Of a stretch of DNA of 64,000 nucleotides, positions 38,201-49,679 are shown piece by piece. How positions within the stretch are numbered: position 1 is the first letter of the stretch; each line of letters begins with the position of its first letter. Both the position numbers and the translations under genes were made by a program. The notes under the pieces were generated by a model. It was not told the origin of the DNA, searched no databases, and saw only the letters and a program-made list of their open reading frames with translations. The stretch is from NCBI GenBank assembly GCA_024138015.1, contig JAMXBB010000003.1, forward strand, positions 14,736,148 to 14,800,147, written 5' to 3'. The DNA is from Lumnitzera littorea. Its lineage: Eukaryota; Streptophyta; Magnoliopsida; Myrtales; Combretaceae.

Positions 38201-40748
38201 GAGCAATCTTGCAGGTTCCATCATATATCCTTATGGGCATAGAACGTGAAACTGCATCTCCGGCAGAACTGATGTCATTGACACCTTTTGGTGAAGCTTG
38301 CCTCAGAATGGATCTTACTGCAATTCATGAGATATTAGAGAAGATTGGATACAAAGATGATGAGGGTGTTGCAAATGAGGTATGCCATATGCATTTCAGA
38401 CAATCTTTAGTGCATAATTAATTTCATCTGTCATTACTCTCTTGTAATCTATTCTTAAATTATGTCTATAAAATTTGGGATGTCACTGTACGAAGAGTTC
38501 TAGTAAAAGTATCTTGTGGTGTGGCCACAAATTTATGTTAGATGGCATGCTGTGGAAGAACACACTGTACCTACAAGGGGAAAAAGTTAGTTAAGTGAAG
38601 CTTGCGCTCTGTGATTTGAATATAAACATTTTAGATGTGATCTTTTCCAACTTTATCCTTATGCTGCAAACCAAGGAGATGATGAGCCAGATGATAGTTT
38701 AATTAAGTTTATATTATCATTTGGTTAAATGACACTTAACCATACCCATGGAAGTCAACTTTCTTTCTACCCAATATATTGTCAATATTAGGGGTTGGTA
38801 ATTTGTGATTGATTCCTAGTTAAAACAAAATGGCGACTTGCAGTTCAATTCTTTCTTTAACCTGAACTAAATCACAATAAATGTCCTGAACTGAATTGAA
38901 AATTAGCAGTTTGGTCTGATTCATTTGGCTATTTGAACTGATATTGAATTAGCCTATTAAAAAGTATAATTTCATATTTTGAAAAATCAATACATCTCAT
39001 AATTGGTTGGATTTTGTTCAATAATGAAACTTTTAAAATATATATATTAAAAAATAAAGTAAAATAATTCAATGCCACATTAAGCCGTTATGAACAAACG
39101 GAAGCAGCAAAAACATTCTGAACCTTTTGTTAAGCTTACTGAATAAAGATATCATCTCAAGTGCAAAAGAAGTACAAGTAGAGTATACTCAAAAATACAT
39201 TATAAAGAATAATTAGAGAGCACACTGTAATTGCACTTCCATAGATATGTAGCCAAAATGGGAGTGACAGGGTCAGGTGCTGGAAGGTATTCATCCTGAA
39301 GCTCTTGTTATCTTTGGAAACACATTCAATGGATCTAAACCTTAAGCTAATCTATGTAAATGCCACTGTAGATTTATATCACAAACCACCCACCACCTCC
39401 CCAACAACCCCGTGCACCCCCCATCCACCACCACCGCCCCCCCACCCCCCCCCCCCACAACAACAAAAAACCAAACTTCTTCTTTTCCCACGTGTCTAGG
39501 CCAAATTAATGGCCATGACTAATCACATGAAACAAACTAAATATGATCCCAATGTTGATGTCGGGGCTCAACCTTGAGACTTCCTGTCTTATACTACAAT
39601 AAATTTTATACCAAAAGAAGTGATCTAAAAGCTCACGTTTGTAATTTGTATACAAGCATGCTTGTATATATTTTATGTTCAAAGCTCCTTGTACAGTCCA
39701 TGGCTATGCACATGTATATGTGGAATGCCTCATTCATTTCTTTTAAGAAAACCAAAATGTGTTTAGTAATACCTGCACTCTTGATGTGCCCTGCATGAAT
39801 TTCCTGTCCTGTTTTAAGCAATTACTATCATTCTTAACAATTTGGAAGAAACATGTTTTCACAGCTCTCTTTTCAAATGTGGACCAATCAAATGCAAGAG
39901 ACACTAAATTCAAAGAAACAGGGAGATTCAGCTTTTCACACGAAGGACTTTGGAACAGCTATTGATTGTTATACGCTGGTAAGTTCTTTGGACTTGGACG
40001 TGCATCTCAATCATTTCTGTTACAAGATGCTGTCTGTCTGCTAGACTGTTTCGTCCTGTAGCACTTTGGCATTAGAGTGGCATGTTGACCAATGACAATC
40101 TACATGTAAGTGATATAGAGTTCCAGCTCATCTTAGACTAGTTGGCCAAGGGAGGGAAAAAAAAAAAGAATGAAGAAAACCCACCAACACAATAGCAAAG
40201 AATGAATAAATTTTTTTCCTCAAGTACTATGTGCAGGAACCTAGATCAAACATGGTGGTTCAGCAACATTGACATTGTCTTTTACTGCTCAAGCAAGTTA
40301 GTTTACTGTTGATGGGCAGGAGGATGTTTAGCTTTGATTAGTGGACAGGAAGATGTTTCACTTGGATTAATTTTCTGGTTTCTGTATAACAATGCTGATT
40401 GGACAAAGATTAGAAATAAGGGTACATCAGAAGGCAACTGCATTATGCAATTATGTGTTGTCAGTTTATGGGATCCTAAAGTTTCTTGAATTCATTCCTA
40501 TGCAGTTCATCGATTGTGGGACGATGGTTTCACCGACTGTTTATGCTAGACGGTGCTTATCATACTTGATGAGTGACATGGCACAAGAAGCTCTTGGTGA
40601 TGCAATGCAAGCCCTAGTTATCTCTCCAGATTGGCCTACCGCCTTGTATCTTCAAGCGGCATGTCTATTCAGCCTTGGAGTGGAAAATGAAGCTCAACAA
40701 TCACTTAGAGATGGCACGAACCTAGAAAATAAAAGAAACAAACATTGA
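32223..40748 (+). CDS. BSK: Brassinosteroid-signalling kinase, BSK5/BSK6-type pseudokinase with C-terminal TPR (10 exons)
   Basis: BSK proteins are plasma-membrane receptor-like cytoplasmic kinases phosphorylated by receptor kinases such as BRI1. Exons read by eye: 32223-32304, 32420-32640, 32737-32872, 33116-33249, 33336-33441, 34018-34103, 35215-35403, 38215-38379, 39865-39978, 40506-40748. All introns are GT-AG, phases join, and the sum is 1476 nt (491 aa plus TGA), close to the roughly 490 aa usual for the family. The start MGARCS carries Gly2 for N-myristoylation, with a nearby Cys for possible palmitoylation. The kinase-like domain is about residues 55-320: ATP-site Lys is K87 (IAVKRF); the catalytic loop is YHDLNAYRV (179-187) instead of HRDLKxxN; DFG is replaced by SFG (199-201). 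The SRDGKSYSTNLAF stretch (206-218) matches the region phosphorylated in BSK1. Residues 374-491 are the TPR-like tail (NSKKQGD, ARRCLSYLM, WPTALYLQAACLF). No stops or frameshifts; the gene looks intact. I cannot separate BSK5 from BSK6 orthology. Confidence 0.95.
34228..34260 (+). repeat. (CT)n microsatellite in BSK intron 6
   Basis: About 15 CT units. It is the longest CT run in the gene and is mirrored by shorter runs in the 5' flank (about 31986), next to the exon 2 splice donor (about 32648-32667) and in the 3' flank (about 40799-40822). Confidence 0.9.
34492..34815 (+). repeat. Tandem duplication (about 172 bp, two copies) in BSK intron 6
   Basis: The segment starting GCATGACAATTCATATTTTT at 34492 recurs at 34664. 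Both copies contain GTTTGCAT, GCTGTGATGTTTAGATTTC, a TTTATGCTAAT box and a GACATTTC box. The second copy is somewhat shorter and more diverged. The duplication is wholly intronic and does not touch a splice site. Confidence 0.8.
35647..38131 (+). mobile_element. Old non-autonomous LTR retroelement inside BSK intron 7
   Basis: Two diverged direct repeats of about 405-416 bp lie at 35647-36051 (begins TGATAGGAATATTAGG) and 37716-38131 (begins TGTTATGAACATTAGG). They share the order: ATTAGGAA box, AAGTGATTTCA box, TAGAGAT box, GGCTCT box, then an ATGATCCCTAA/ATGAGCCCTAA box. A purine run TGGAGGGAG directly precedes the right copy, as expected for a polypurine tract. CAACC occurs just before the left copy (35642-35646) and just after the right one (38132-38136), a candidate 5-bp TSD. 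The 1.66-kb interior shows no gag or pol, so the element is LARD/TRIM-like. No clear primer-binding site was found, and the inner LTR ends are uncertain. With about 2.5 kb, it makes up most of the 2.8-kb intron. Confidence 0.7.
36709..37088. mobile_element. Possible hAT-like MITE inside the intron 7 retroelement
   Basis: An AT-rich stretch with many TTGAG/CTTGAG words runs from TAGAGGTATA to TATAGCCCTA; the ends are inverted at 8 of 10 positions. The flanking octamers (TTTCCACC and CTTTGACC) agree at only 5 of 8 positions. hAT-derived MITEs with TAGGG-type ends and CTTGAG-rich interiors are common in plants, but the evidence here is weak. Confidence 0.3.
38380..39864 (+). other. BSK intron 8, with a hAT-like fragment and a C-rich tract
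   Basis: Intron of 1.48 kb. At about 38786 a TAGGGGTTGGTAATTTG word starts a stretch resembling the end of hAT-type MITEs; no partner end was found. At 39388-39456 there is a strongly C-rich, CCA/CCC tract with runs of 7-12 cytosines. No coding sequence was seen apart from the flanking exons. Confidence 0.5.
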
Positions 40749-42201
40749 CAGTGTATAGGCATTGATTTTTCATGTTTAAATTGTATTTTGAATCTTCATT
40801 CTCTCTGTCTCTCTGTCTCTCTCGGTTCTTGTATCTATTTTGTTCGTGATTTGTAAGCCGAATCCTTCGATTTGTGCAGTAGGGGCCATGTTTCCTTCTT
40901 CCTTTTTCGAAATTCATTGATTATTATTCTCGTGTGTATTGTTCAGAATGGCCATTGCTTCTGTTAATATCTACCCTTATTTAGATTTGCGATTATTCCT
41001 TTTCCTTTTCTCCTCTGAGTGAGAGTGAAAAATGCAAAGTTTGTGGTATGATCTTTCTTCGGTTGCATTTGGCTCATCTGAACCAGACCAAGTATTACGA
41101 GCTTAGTTACCGAATCCAAACGGTTACTAGGATTGACAACATAAAGGAGTTCACATCTAAATTTATCATCCCTCCTTTCTTAAGTTGTCATATGATTGGT
41201 CTGAAAAAAAAAAAAAAATTTCCAGTGAAGGGTCCTAAAATTTCCTTTATTTGAATGTTAACAAGCAACTTCATATAACATCTCCTCATTCTACTAATGG
41301 ATATGGATACCGTCCTTTTTAGAGGAGCAACGGGTACATTATTACGTTAGGATTATGGACGGTAGAGCCTCTGCTTTTTCTCCGTCTCATTAGTCATTTT
41401 AGTGGTATTTATTTATTTATTTTTGGATATATCAACCCTCCTCCTCCTCCTCCTCCTCCTCCTCTTTCCAACAGTATATCAACTCTTCTTAAGAGGAGAT
41501 AAATAACTCCATTATAGTAGTCATTGTAAAATGTGGGATAATGACAACCAAAGTGTCAGAAGTATTGTTTTGTTTTTCTTTTTGTTTATACCTCAAATTT
41601 ATGGAGTAAAAAGGAAAAAAATAAAAAATATAAGAGATTTGAATTTTGAGGGAAAAAAATAAAGGTTATTAGCAAAACAAAATAAAATTAAGAAAATAGG
41701 AAAGAAATAGGTAAGTGTTAAGGATGTTTTTAATCATACATGAATAAGATATCCCATTGTTATGAAAAACCTATTATCTATCCTTTAATTTGAAAGTAAC
41801 ATTAGACGTGTCTCAAAATTGATTAGTTTAGTGAAAAGTTGTGCCTGCAAAATGGGAAAAATTTTAATTTGGGTTATCAAAATAGGAAAAAAGAAAAAAA
41901 TGACGAAAGTTGATGTACCAAACATATAAAATATTAATTAAAGTTTAGTCACCAAAATGGATATATATATACAATATATATAAGTTATGACACTTATAGA
42001 TTGTTATCCTTATCATGCTTAAAAAATAAAAGAAAAAAGAAAATTGGGATAAAAAGAGAGGCTAATAATTGTTTGACTAGCCAGCAAGATACGTTGTGAG
42101 CCTATAAAGAGCTTCTCCCATACTAAAGAATGCTTAACAATTGTATTGTATTGGTGAGAAATTTATTAAAAGAAACTCTTGCTCAATGAAGTACTAAATA
42201 G
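40749..42201 (+). other. 3' flank of the BSK gene and gene-free spacer
   Basis: Probable BSK 3' UTR to roughly 41000, with a CTCTGT-type CT tract at 40799-40822. A (CTC)n run of about ten units lies at 41438-41465. The rest is AT-rich with no recognised element. Confidence 0.5.
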
Positions 42202-42530
42202 AGGTGTGTAAGTAAGTTTTAGTTCATAAATCGACCCGTTTAGTTCGTTTTTAAAACACGTTTGAGTTAAGGTTTTTTAGCTTGTTTAAAAGTGAGCTAA
42301 ATGAATCCAACCCGTTTAACCTACGGGCTAAAGTAAGTTGGTTTGAGCCAATTAGTTTAATATATTTATGCCTTTAGTCTACGAATCGACCCGTTTAACT
42401 CATTTTTTAAATGGGTTAGGGCTAAGGTTTTTTTATTCGTTTAAAAGTGAGCCAAATAAGTCCGGCCCTTTTAACTCGCGAGCCAAAGTGGCCCAGGCTA
42501 GGTTGACTCATTTAACCTATTTGCACACCT
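42202..42530. mobile_element. hAT-like MITE with an internal tandem duplication
   Basis: Ends AGGTGTGTAAGTAAGT and ACCTATTTGCACACCT are inverted at 13 of 16 positions, typical of plant hAT MITEs with GGTGTGCAAA ends. Inside, a block beginning with AATCGACCCGTTTA repeats with a 155-bp spacing (marker TCGACCCGTT at 42231 and 42386). No matching 8-bp TSD was seen. Confidence 0.6.
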
Positions 42531-43182
42531 TTAATCTTGAATCTTCTAATTTCAATAATTAAGTTCTATAATTTTAAAGCATAAGGCATAGAATCTAATG
42601 CTTAAATGGTATACCTTATTTTATTTTATTTTTTTTCCTACCCTCATGCTATTGCTACATTAGCAAATTGGGTAAAAGAAAATTAAAAATGGTAAAAATT
42701 AAACAAATGGTAACTAATGAGTTTTGTACATCTATAACACAACTTTCGGAAAATAGTATGAAAATAGGGTATCTAAAGTCACACACCTTCATTGTGTGGT
42801 TGTTTTTTGTATTTAAGGTACGCGTTATGAAAGTATTTTTACAAGGAAGGTGCATGTCAAAAATGTACCTTCGTTAATATAGAAGGTACATATCAAATGT
42901 GTGCCATTCTTAATATGAAAGGCGCATTGTTGACTCTTGCCTTTTTGTTTACAATAAAGGCACACTCAGCCTATGCACTTTCACTTTACCTATATAAACC
43001 CTATTTTCGCATTCTCTCCTCATTCTTATACATTTCAGTTTCAAAAGTCTCTTAAAGCCTCTTATTTCCTCTCTTCGAGCAATAGTATGACTCTATTTTT
43101 TTCAACCGATTTATAAGTAACCTTTGACCATCATTTATTCTGCAATAATTTTTTAATATACAAATTACATTGTTAGTAAGGT
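42531..43182. other. Spacer with a TATA-like promoter motif
   Basis: At about 42990 ACCTATATAAACCC, followed by TCATTCTTATACATTTCAG, looks like a plant core promoter of the kind found in LTRs. Upstream (42780-42960) is a patch with repeated AAGGTACAT/AAGGCGCAT words. No coding region follows, because the family B LTR starts at 43183. Confidence 0.35.
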
Positions 43183-45630
43183 TGTAAACATCCAATTTTT
43201 ATCCCCACTTTTATTTTATTTTATTTTTAAAATAGGTTAAAGAGTCCTAAATTATAAAAAATACAAAAAAAGGAAAAAGCACAAAAAAAAATAAGAAAAA
43301 TGGAAAAATTTAAAAATTCATAAAAAAAAGAAAAAAATAGAAGATTTAAGGAATTTAGAAGATAATAATTTTTTTAGATAGTTTAAATAGAATATAATTT
43401 TTTAATTTAAATAAAGAGAGGATCGTTGAGCTTGAGTTTGAGCTTAGATTTGAATCTAATATGAGCTAATCTAGACCATATGTATAATTTAATTGTATAT
43501 ATGAATAAAACATAAGATAACGTCCTAACAGATAAGTATATAGACATTACATTTGGGTTTGGTTTGGGATTAGGGATTTGAGATTCACTAGATGCATAAA
43601 AATGTCTCTTATCCTTTTCCTTTTTCATACTCCAGGTGTTGCTACATGTCAAGGCATCATTGGGCCATATGTCTGATTGTAACACGTGGCACTCTATGAT
43701 TGGCTTTGACAACACATTTTCTTTCCCCCTTTTCTTCTCTCTTTTCCTTTTATTTCCCTCACTTTCTCATTTAAAAAAGAAAACACACACGTATGCAAGG
43801 GGGGCAAAGCATTTTTCAAGCCATAGTCGAACACACACAAACACTAATTCACACATGCATAGATCGGGGGCACTCTCTCTCTTTCGCTCATAGGACACAC
43901 ATACAAGGGAAACTCACATACAAACATCGATTCATACATAGACTCTCTACTGTTCTTTCCTTCGAAACCAAACACACAGCTCACACAAGAAGACATTAGG
44001 TTGCTCTTTCTCTCTCTCTCTCTCTCCTGCACACTTGACCACGCACGAACACACAACTCACCATCTCTCTCTCTCACTCACAAGACTACATAGATGGACT
44101 AGATTAATGGCCTCTCTTTCGATCAGATGCAACCAAAACAAACCACAATTGGTCCTCTCTCACTTGTACAACATATAGCAACACGGAACCCATATACTCA
44201 TGAACACTACCGAAAGCTTGACCCTCACTCTTCGACCTCTAACCCCTCGCAACTAAACACCTACGTACGACCCTTCTCTTTCTACCAACCCTAACCGTAC
44301 CCTAATGCCACTTGAACTTCACCCAAACACCAAACTACTCTCAAAAGCTACCTAATCATGCGATATACTTAGATCTACGACACCCAAGTGACACCCAACA
44401 ACAAAACCTGATCTGACGACCCTACATGTAGCCACCCATCGACTCGCTCTCTCTCTTGATCTAAGTACGCGCCGAATCATGTGACACACTTACCATCGCA
44501 ACAAACACCACCAATAGCCGAATTAAGCTACAGTACAGCTCCTACCCTTGTTAAACCTAATAAGAAACCCACAAAACTACTCTTACCCGCTTAAAATACG
44601 CCCTGAAACGACGTCCAACATGCCGCTCTAACCACTGAACATGACTTGAATTCGACCCGATCTGAATCGAATCGACCCGACCGACTTGATTTGGAGCCCT
44701 TTAGCTGACCTATGCACTTGCAAGCTCATGGTCCGACATTGTTTGTTTCGGCCCACCTTTTTTATATTATCTTGTTTTATTTTATTTTTATTGTTGTATT
44801 ATAATTGTGATTTGTAATTGTAGAAATAAAAAAAAGGATAAAATAAAAAAAAACATAGAGAAAACAAAAGAAAAAGAAAAGAAAAGAAAAGAAAAAAAAA
44901 TGAAGAAAAAAGAAAAGAGTTGTCTATTTTATTTATTCATTTTTTCAATAGAAATGGATAAAATAGAAGGAGTAATAAATAAATAAATAGGTTAGTGAAT
45001 AAAAATTTTTTTTAGGAAAATCGAGTTTTCAAAATATAAATAAAAATAAATGGACCCTTTCCAAATCAGGACTATTTCAGGACTTCAAAAAACAAAACCC
45101 TGATTTATGACCCATTTGGAAATTTTCTTAAATAAATGGAACCGGATAAAAATGTAAACCCAATTTTTTCAAAATTAAAATCAATTAACTCACTAAATTT
45201 TTTGTCAAACGAACTATAGAAGTTTGATCTCGAATAATGGATACGTAGACACTCATACGTACGAAGCGATTTAAAATATGGAAAGTTTTATTTTTCCATT
45301 TTTGTAAATATTTGTATAAATGAATTAAATTAGTCGCATGTAATATAATTAGTCGTTTAGAAATTGAAAAAGCGTATTATTGAAAAGTAAGATTAAATTT
45401 GGAAAGTTAAAAAGTGGTACCCATTTAGGGCTTAATAGGATAACTCTCAAATCCAAATCTTTCATTTTAAAAAACCATTTTGTAAAATTGGTTTTATTGT
45501 TAGACTGGTAACTCGGTTATAACTAATCTATTTAATTGGTTATAACTTAACTCTTTTTCTTGACTCCGATCGAGTGGCGACTCTAAAATATTTTCAAAAT
45601 ATAAAAAACCGATTTTCTTTAGACCTTAGT
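43183..45630 (+). mobile_element. Family B LTR, second copy (about 2.45 kb)
   Basis: Begins TGTAAACATCCAATTTTTAT, matching the minus-strand start of the copy at 14799-20804. Near its right end it carries GAGTGGCGACTCTAAAATATT and AAAAAACCGATTTT, the counterparts of the GAGTTGCCAACC and AAACCGAAATTAG boxes there. The middle is CA- and CT-rich (43780-44080), matching the GT-rich middle of the inverted copy, and 44840-44910 is purine-rich. No TSD or second LTR was found, so a solo LTR is likely but not shown; the right end is good to about 10 bp. Confidence 0.65.
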
Positions 45631-45956
45631 TGAGGATTAGTATTAAATGTATATGGTTTAATACTAATTGGTTTAAAAAAGACTAATTTATATAAAACCA
45701 AGAGGAAAAAACTAGAGTCGATAACAATAATATTTATATTGTCAATATAAACTGTAGTTAGATGATAATTTTTTTAGTGTTTATATTTTCTTAATATTCA
45801 TGTTGTATTCTGTACATTATTCATATGATAGTATATAGTTATATAAATTGCAGTGGTTACGTAAAAAATAGGTATGCGATCTGTAAATTGCAGACGATTT
45901 TACCTATGCATTAGTATTACAACCCAACAGTATTGTTGTTGTAGTAAATCATCATG

Positions 45957-48900
45957 TGTCATACAAAGGTTTACTATTAAACCTCCTTATTGATAGCAAG
46001 CCTTTCATACAACACATAAGACTCCTTCTATTATACGTTATCACTAGGCTCATAGATAAGTAATATAGAGTAATTTTTACTAAAATTTACTTTTAAGACA
46101 TAAATTAATCAAGTAAATGTGTGGACTTGTTACGTTCCATACTAAAAGAATATTACAAACAAATGCAGTTCATAATAGGAACTGCATCATAAACTTTAAA
46201 TTATGTTATGAACAAAATAAAGGTAAATAATTATCTACAAAAGCTTTTATAAAATCTCCTCTATGCTCCCTGATCGCTCTAACCCATCTCCACACAAGAC
46301 TCACTATAGGGATGCTTCAGCCCGGATTAGCGAAGAGATTTTCCTGCAACAAAAGAAATCTATTGGGATGTAAACTTAAGTTTAATGAGATAAATACTCT
46401 CATCAATATCGCATAACAAAAATTTATTAGATGCACAATCATATGAATGCATGAACAATCATATGAATGCATGAACAATCATATGAATGCATGAACAATC
46501 ATATGAATGCATGAACAATCAGTATGTCATACAAAGCATGCAGTAGACTCGAAACTACATACGACTCAGAATTACGCCTCTTGTAGTCGGAATTTGGAGA
46601 TAATTAATTAACCCAAACCAAAATTTGGGTTCTAGCCCTTGGGTTTTTATTTCATTTGCACTATTGTACTTAAGTCAAAATAAAATTATATATATATATA
46701 TATAGCCTCCGCACTCCACAAACATACGCCCTAAGCAAAAGCCACAAAACACGGCCTCTCACTAACGATTGGCGTCTCCCGGCACCTAGTAAGCCCATCA
46801 GCTTAGGATAGAGACTCAATAAAATGATAACATAGCTAGTTTCTAATCCTATAGGAGGCCCTCCTCCTATGAGTCCCTTCCCATTTTCTACGTGAAGCGA
46901 CAGTCGATGTTATTCAAATGCAATTATGGGGAATGCATGATTCGTTTAATTTCTTAATCATATAAATGGTTAATCTGATTTTTCAAGGTAATAAGACAAT
47001 TTTATTCCATACAATCACACATATAAATTATTACAAACAATTTCCATTATTATATGATTAACATGCCATAGCATTCAATCACAAATTCATACACATGCAT
47101 TTCTCGTATCCCATAAGCATCCAATTTATATATATATAAGTTTAGGTGCATTTATTCTATAAGCAAAATCAAGTAAAGAGTCATCAAGAATTTACTCACT
47201 CCGCCATACGAGTCAGTCAAAGTAGTTTAGGGGCTGGTCATCTCCGAATGCAGGGTCCCCTAGTCATCGAAATCATAATATTATAAGAGATTGAAATGAA
47301 ACTTAGGAAACTAAGCTAAAACTCCTTAAGTTATGCTCTTAATTAGCTTTTGTATTTTTCCCGGTTTTACTTAAAGGTTTAATCGCTTATAACTTTCTCG
47401 TTTTAAATCTAATTTTTATGATCTTATGGTTAATCTTCATCGTTTTCGAGTGTACTTTAACATAGTGAGGTTAGATTTTTTAGATGAGGCACGCAAATCT
47501 ATCCATAAGTCAGAACAGTAGCAATCCTCATGATTTGGAGTACTTTTGGGCTTTATTTGGTTAATGGGTTTTTTGGTAACTTGGGAATTCCTTTGGGCTT
47601 GGGCTTAACATTTCATTATTAGCTCAAAATACTCCTTAAGGTTAGATTTACAACTTTGATTTATAATCCTAAGGCTATCAACTACTTCTTGGGCTCTTAA
47701 GTGAACTTAATTTGTTAAATGGATTTGTTTTTTTATTCAATTCAAATATGGTCACTTTCTTAGCTTAAGGAGTGTCTTGTGGGCTTCTTGAAGGTCTTAA
47801 AACAACCTTTATTGATGTGTCAAGTTGCTGGTCAGAAACTTAAGGATGGTTTAACTTGATGTTTGAGGCCTGTTTTGGAAATTTTAAGCTCGGTTTTGAG
47901 TTTTAAGCTTAATACACTTATCAAACTTACCTTAGTTGGTCTTTTCACTTTGTTTACTTATTTTTATCATATTTTTAAGTGTCTTTTAGGGATGTTCTAG
48001 ATCTGGTTGGTTTGAGTATGAGAGCTTCCAACTTGATTTTCCAACTTGTTTCATTATTTCCTTAAGTTTAGGCATTAGATCATGAACTTAAGTTACTTGT
48101 ATTCAAATCTTAACTTGAATTCTTTTTCATGAAATGATTATTTGGCTCATACTTTACATGAATATAGAGGATCTCACTTTTATCATACCTCCCATATCAT
48201 AGTTCATGTCTTACAAAATTGGTTTCCTTATAAAACTTCATGTAATGGATTTTTATCTTTACCTAATTTTAGATTTGAGCATGTTTAACTTAATGAAAGT
48301 GTAAACAATATCTAAATGACTTATAAACTCTCATGTCCAACATACTTCTCTTTCATTTAAGTTCTTATTTCAAGATTTTCTCAACTTAAAATCTTCCATT
48401 TCGAGTGTTAAATAAGTATCTTTACAAAACACTAACTTTACATGCTTATATATAAAGTTTTCATGAGTTTGCTTTTTAAGGTGGTCCTTGATGTTATACT
48501 AACTTATGATTATACTCATATCTTCAAGAAATCGTAGTCTCTTAACATAAATACTAATTAACTAACACAAAATATACTTACTCATCCTTAAATAAAAAAA
48601 AAAAATATGATGGTTGTGCACTAAGGTTCCACTTATGCTCTTTGTCTTACTTCCTCCTTCTTGTACCCCTTTTGAAACCCGAGTTGTGATCCTTTGAAGT
48701 GGGGTTTAAGGAGTGTTCTAAGGATCTTAAAGGGCTTTGAATGTTGGCAAGAACAAGACAAGAAGAAGTTGAAAGTTTCGTAAGTGTGTGTGTGCTTGGA
48801 ATGTGGCGGTAAGTGAAGGATTTTGTGAGGTATCGTTGTTTCTTCTTTTGTATTATTTTCGAAGTAAGAGAAAAGGAAGTGAAAATGAAATTGAAAGTGA

Positions 48901-49620
48901 GAGCAAATGGGAAAAGAGTGTCCGGTTGGAATGGGGTGGGAAGTGTGTTTAATAGGCTTGATTTTTGTTGTCTTATAGCATGACAAAAGTTAACAATTAC
49001 AACTATTGATGATGTAAGCATTAAGGGGTGAATAATGGAGTGTAAGATAAAGTGATCGATCGATGAAAGACAAGAGTATGGCCCCCTTTAAAGCCATGTA
49101 AGAACTGGCCATTAGGTGTCCTTTTGGGCATAGAGTTGTCTTGTCTCATTTATTAAAGTTAAGCATGTGAAATCTTGTGATAATTTATTCATATGTAGTA
49201 TAAGTGAAGGGGTGATTTTGATAAGTTATTAATAAATAAATGACTCCAACTTTCAATTGATAAGTCATTTAGGGTGATTAGTTGGTCTACTTATTGAAGT
49301 GTAAGGTTTAGGCATGAACATAAGAGAATTGTCTTATAGGAAATTATTTTAGGATTTACTTCTTGAATTGCTTTGTAAACGATGATTTAATTCTTATAAA
49401 ATTATGAAATTTTCTAGATTTGAATGAAATTATTCAAATTAAATTATCAATTAGTCACTTAGGGTTAAAATCCTTAATGGCTTAAGGTTTTCGATGACTT
49501 TAGAGTTCGCAGTTTTTCAAGTTCGGGTTTTATCGATAATAGGCTTTTGAATTGGAAAAATAAGTTCATTTCTAATCGTAAACTTGAGTTCTTAGTTTAG
49601 TTCATCTTTGGGAAGTTTGA
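45957..49620 (-). mobile_element. Probable long LTR (about 3.7 kb) distantly related to family A
   Basis: The + strand starts TGTCATACAAAGG and ends CTTTGGGAAGTTTGA, comparable with the TGTCACGCC start and TTTTGGGAGCTTACA end of the family A copy at 16323-19854. Between them the order of features is the same: a CCTGCAAC box (about 46350), a block with gene-poor, GC-richer DNA (46700-46900), then long AT-rich DNA. No TSD was found. Two overlapping minus-strand open frames of 117 and 124 codons near 48633-49021 lie inside and show no recognisable domain. Confidence 0.4.
46435..46520 (+). repeat. Perfect 20-bp tandem repeat, 4.3 copies
   Basis: Unit ACAATCATATGAATGCATGA at 46435, 46455, 46475 and 46495, then a partial copy. 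The copies are identical, and the unit holds CATATG and ATGCAT palindromes. It lies within the probable long LTR. Confidence 0.97.
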
Positions 49621-49679
49621 GAAGTACTTTTAGTCAAATCATAAGCCTACTAAAAGTAGGGTTTACCATTAGTGAAGCA

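Noticed and set aside
43183..45635. TSD for the second family B LTR
   Set aside because: AAGGT precedes it, but the bases after any plausible right end do not match, so no TSD is claimed.
48633..49021. Two overlapping minus-strand frames of 117 and 124 codons
   Set aside because: They overlap in different frames inside a probable LTR and are rich in His/Ser/Phe from low-complexity DNA.
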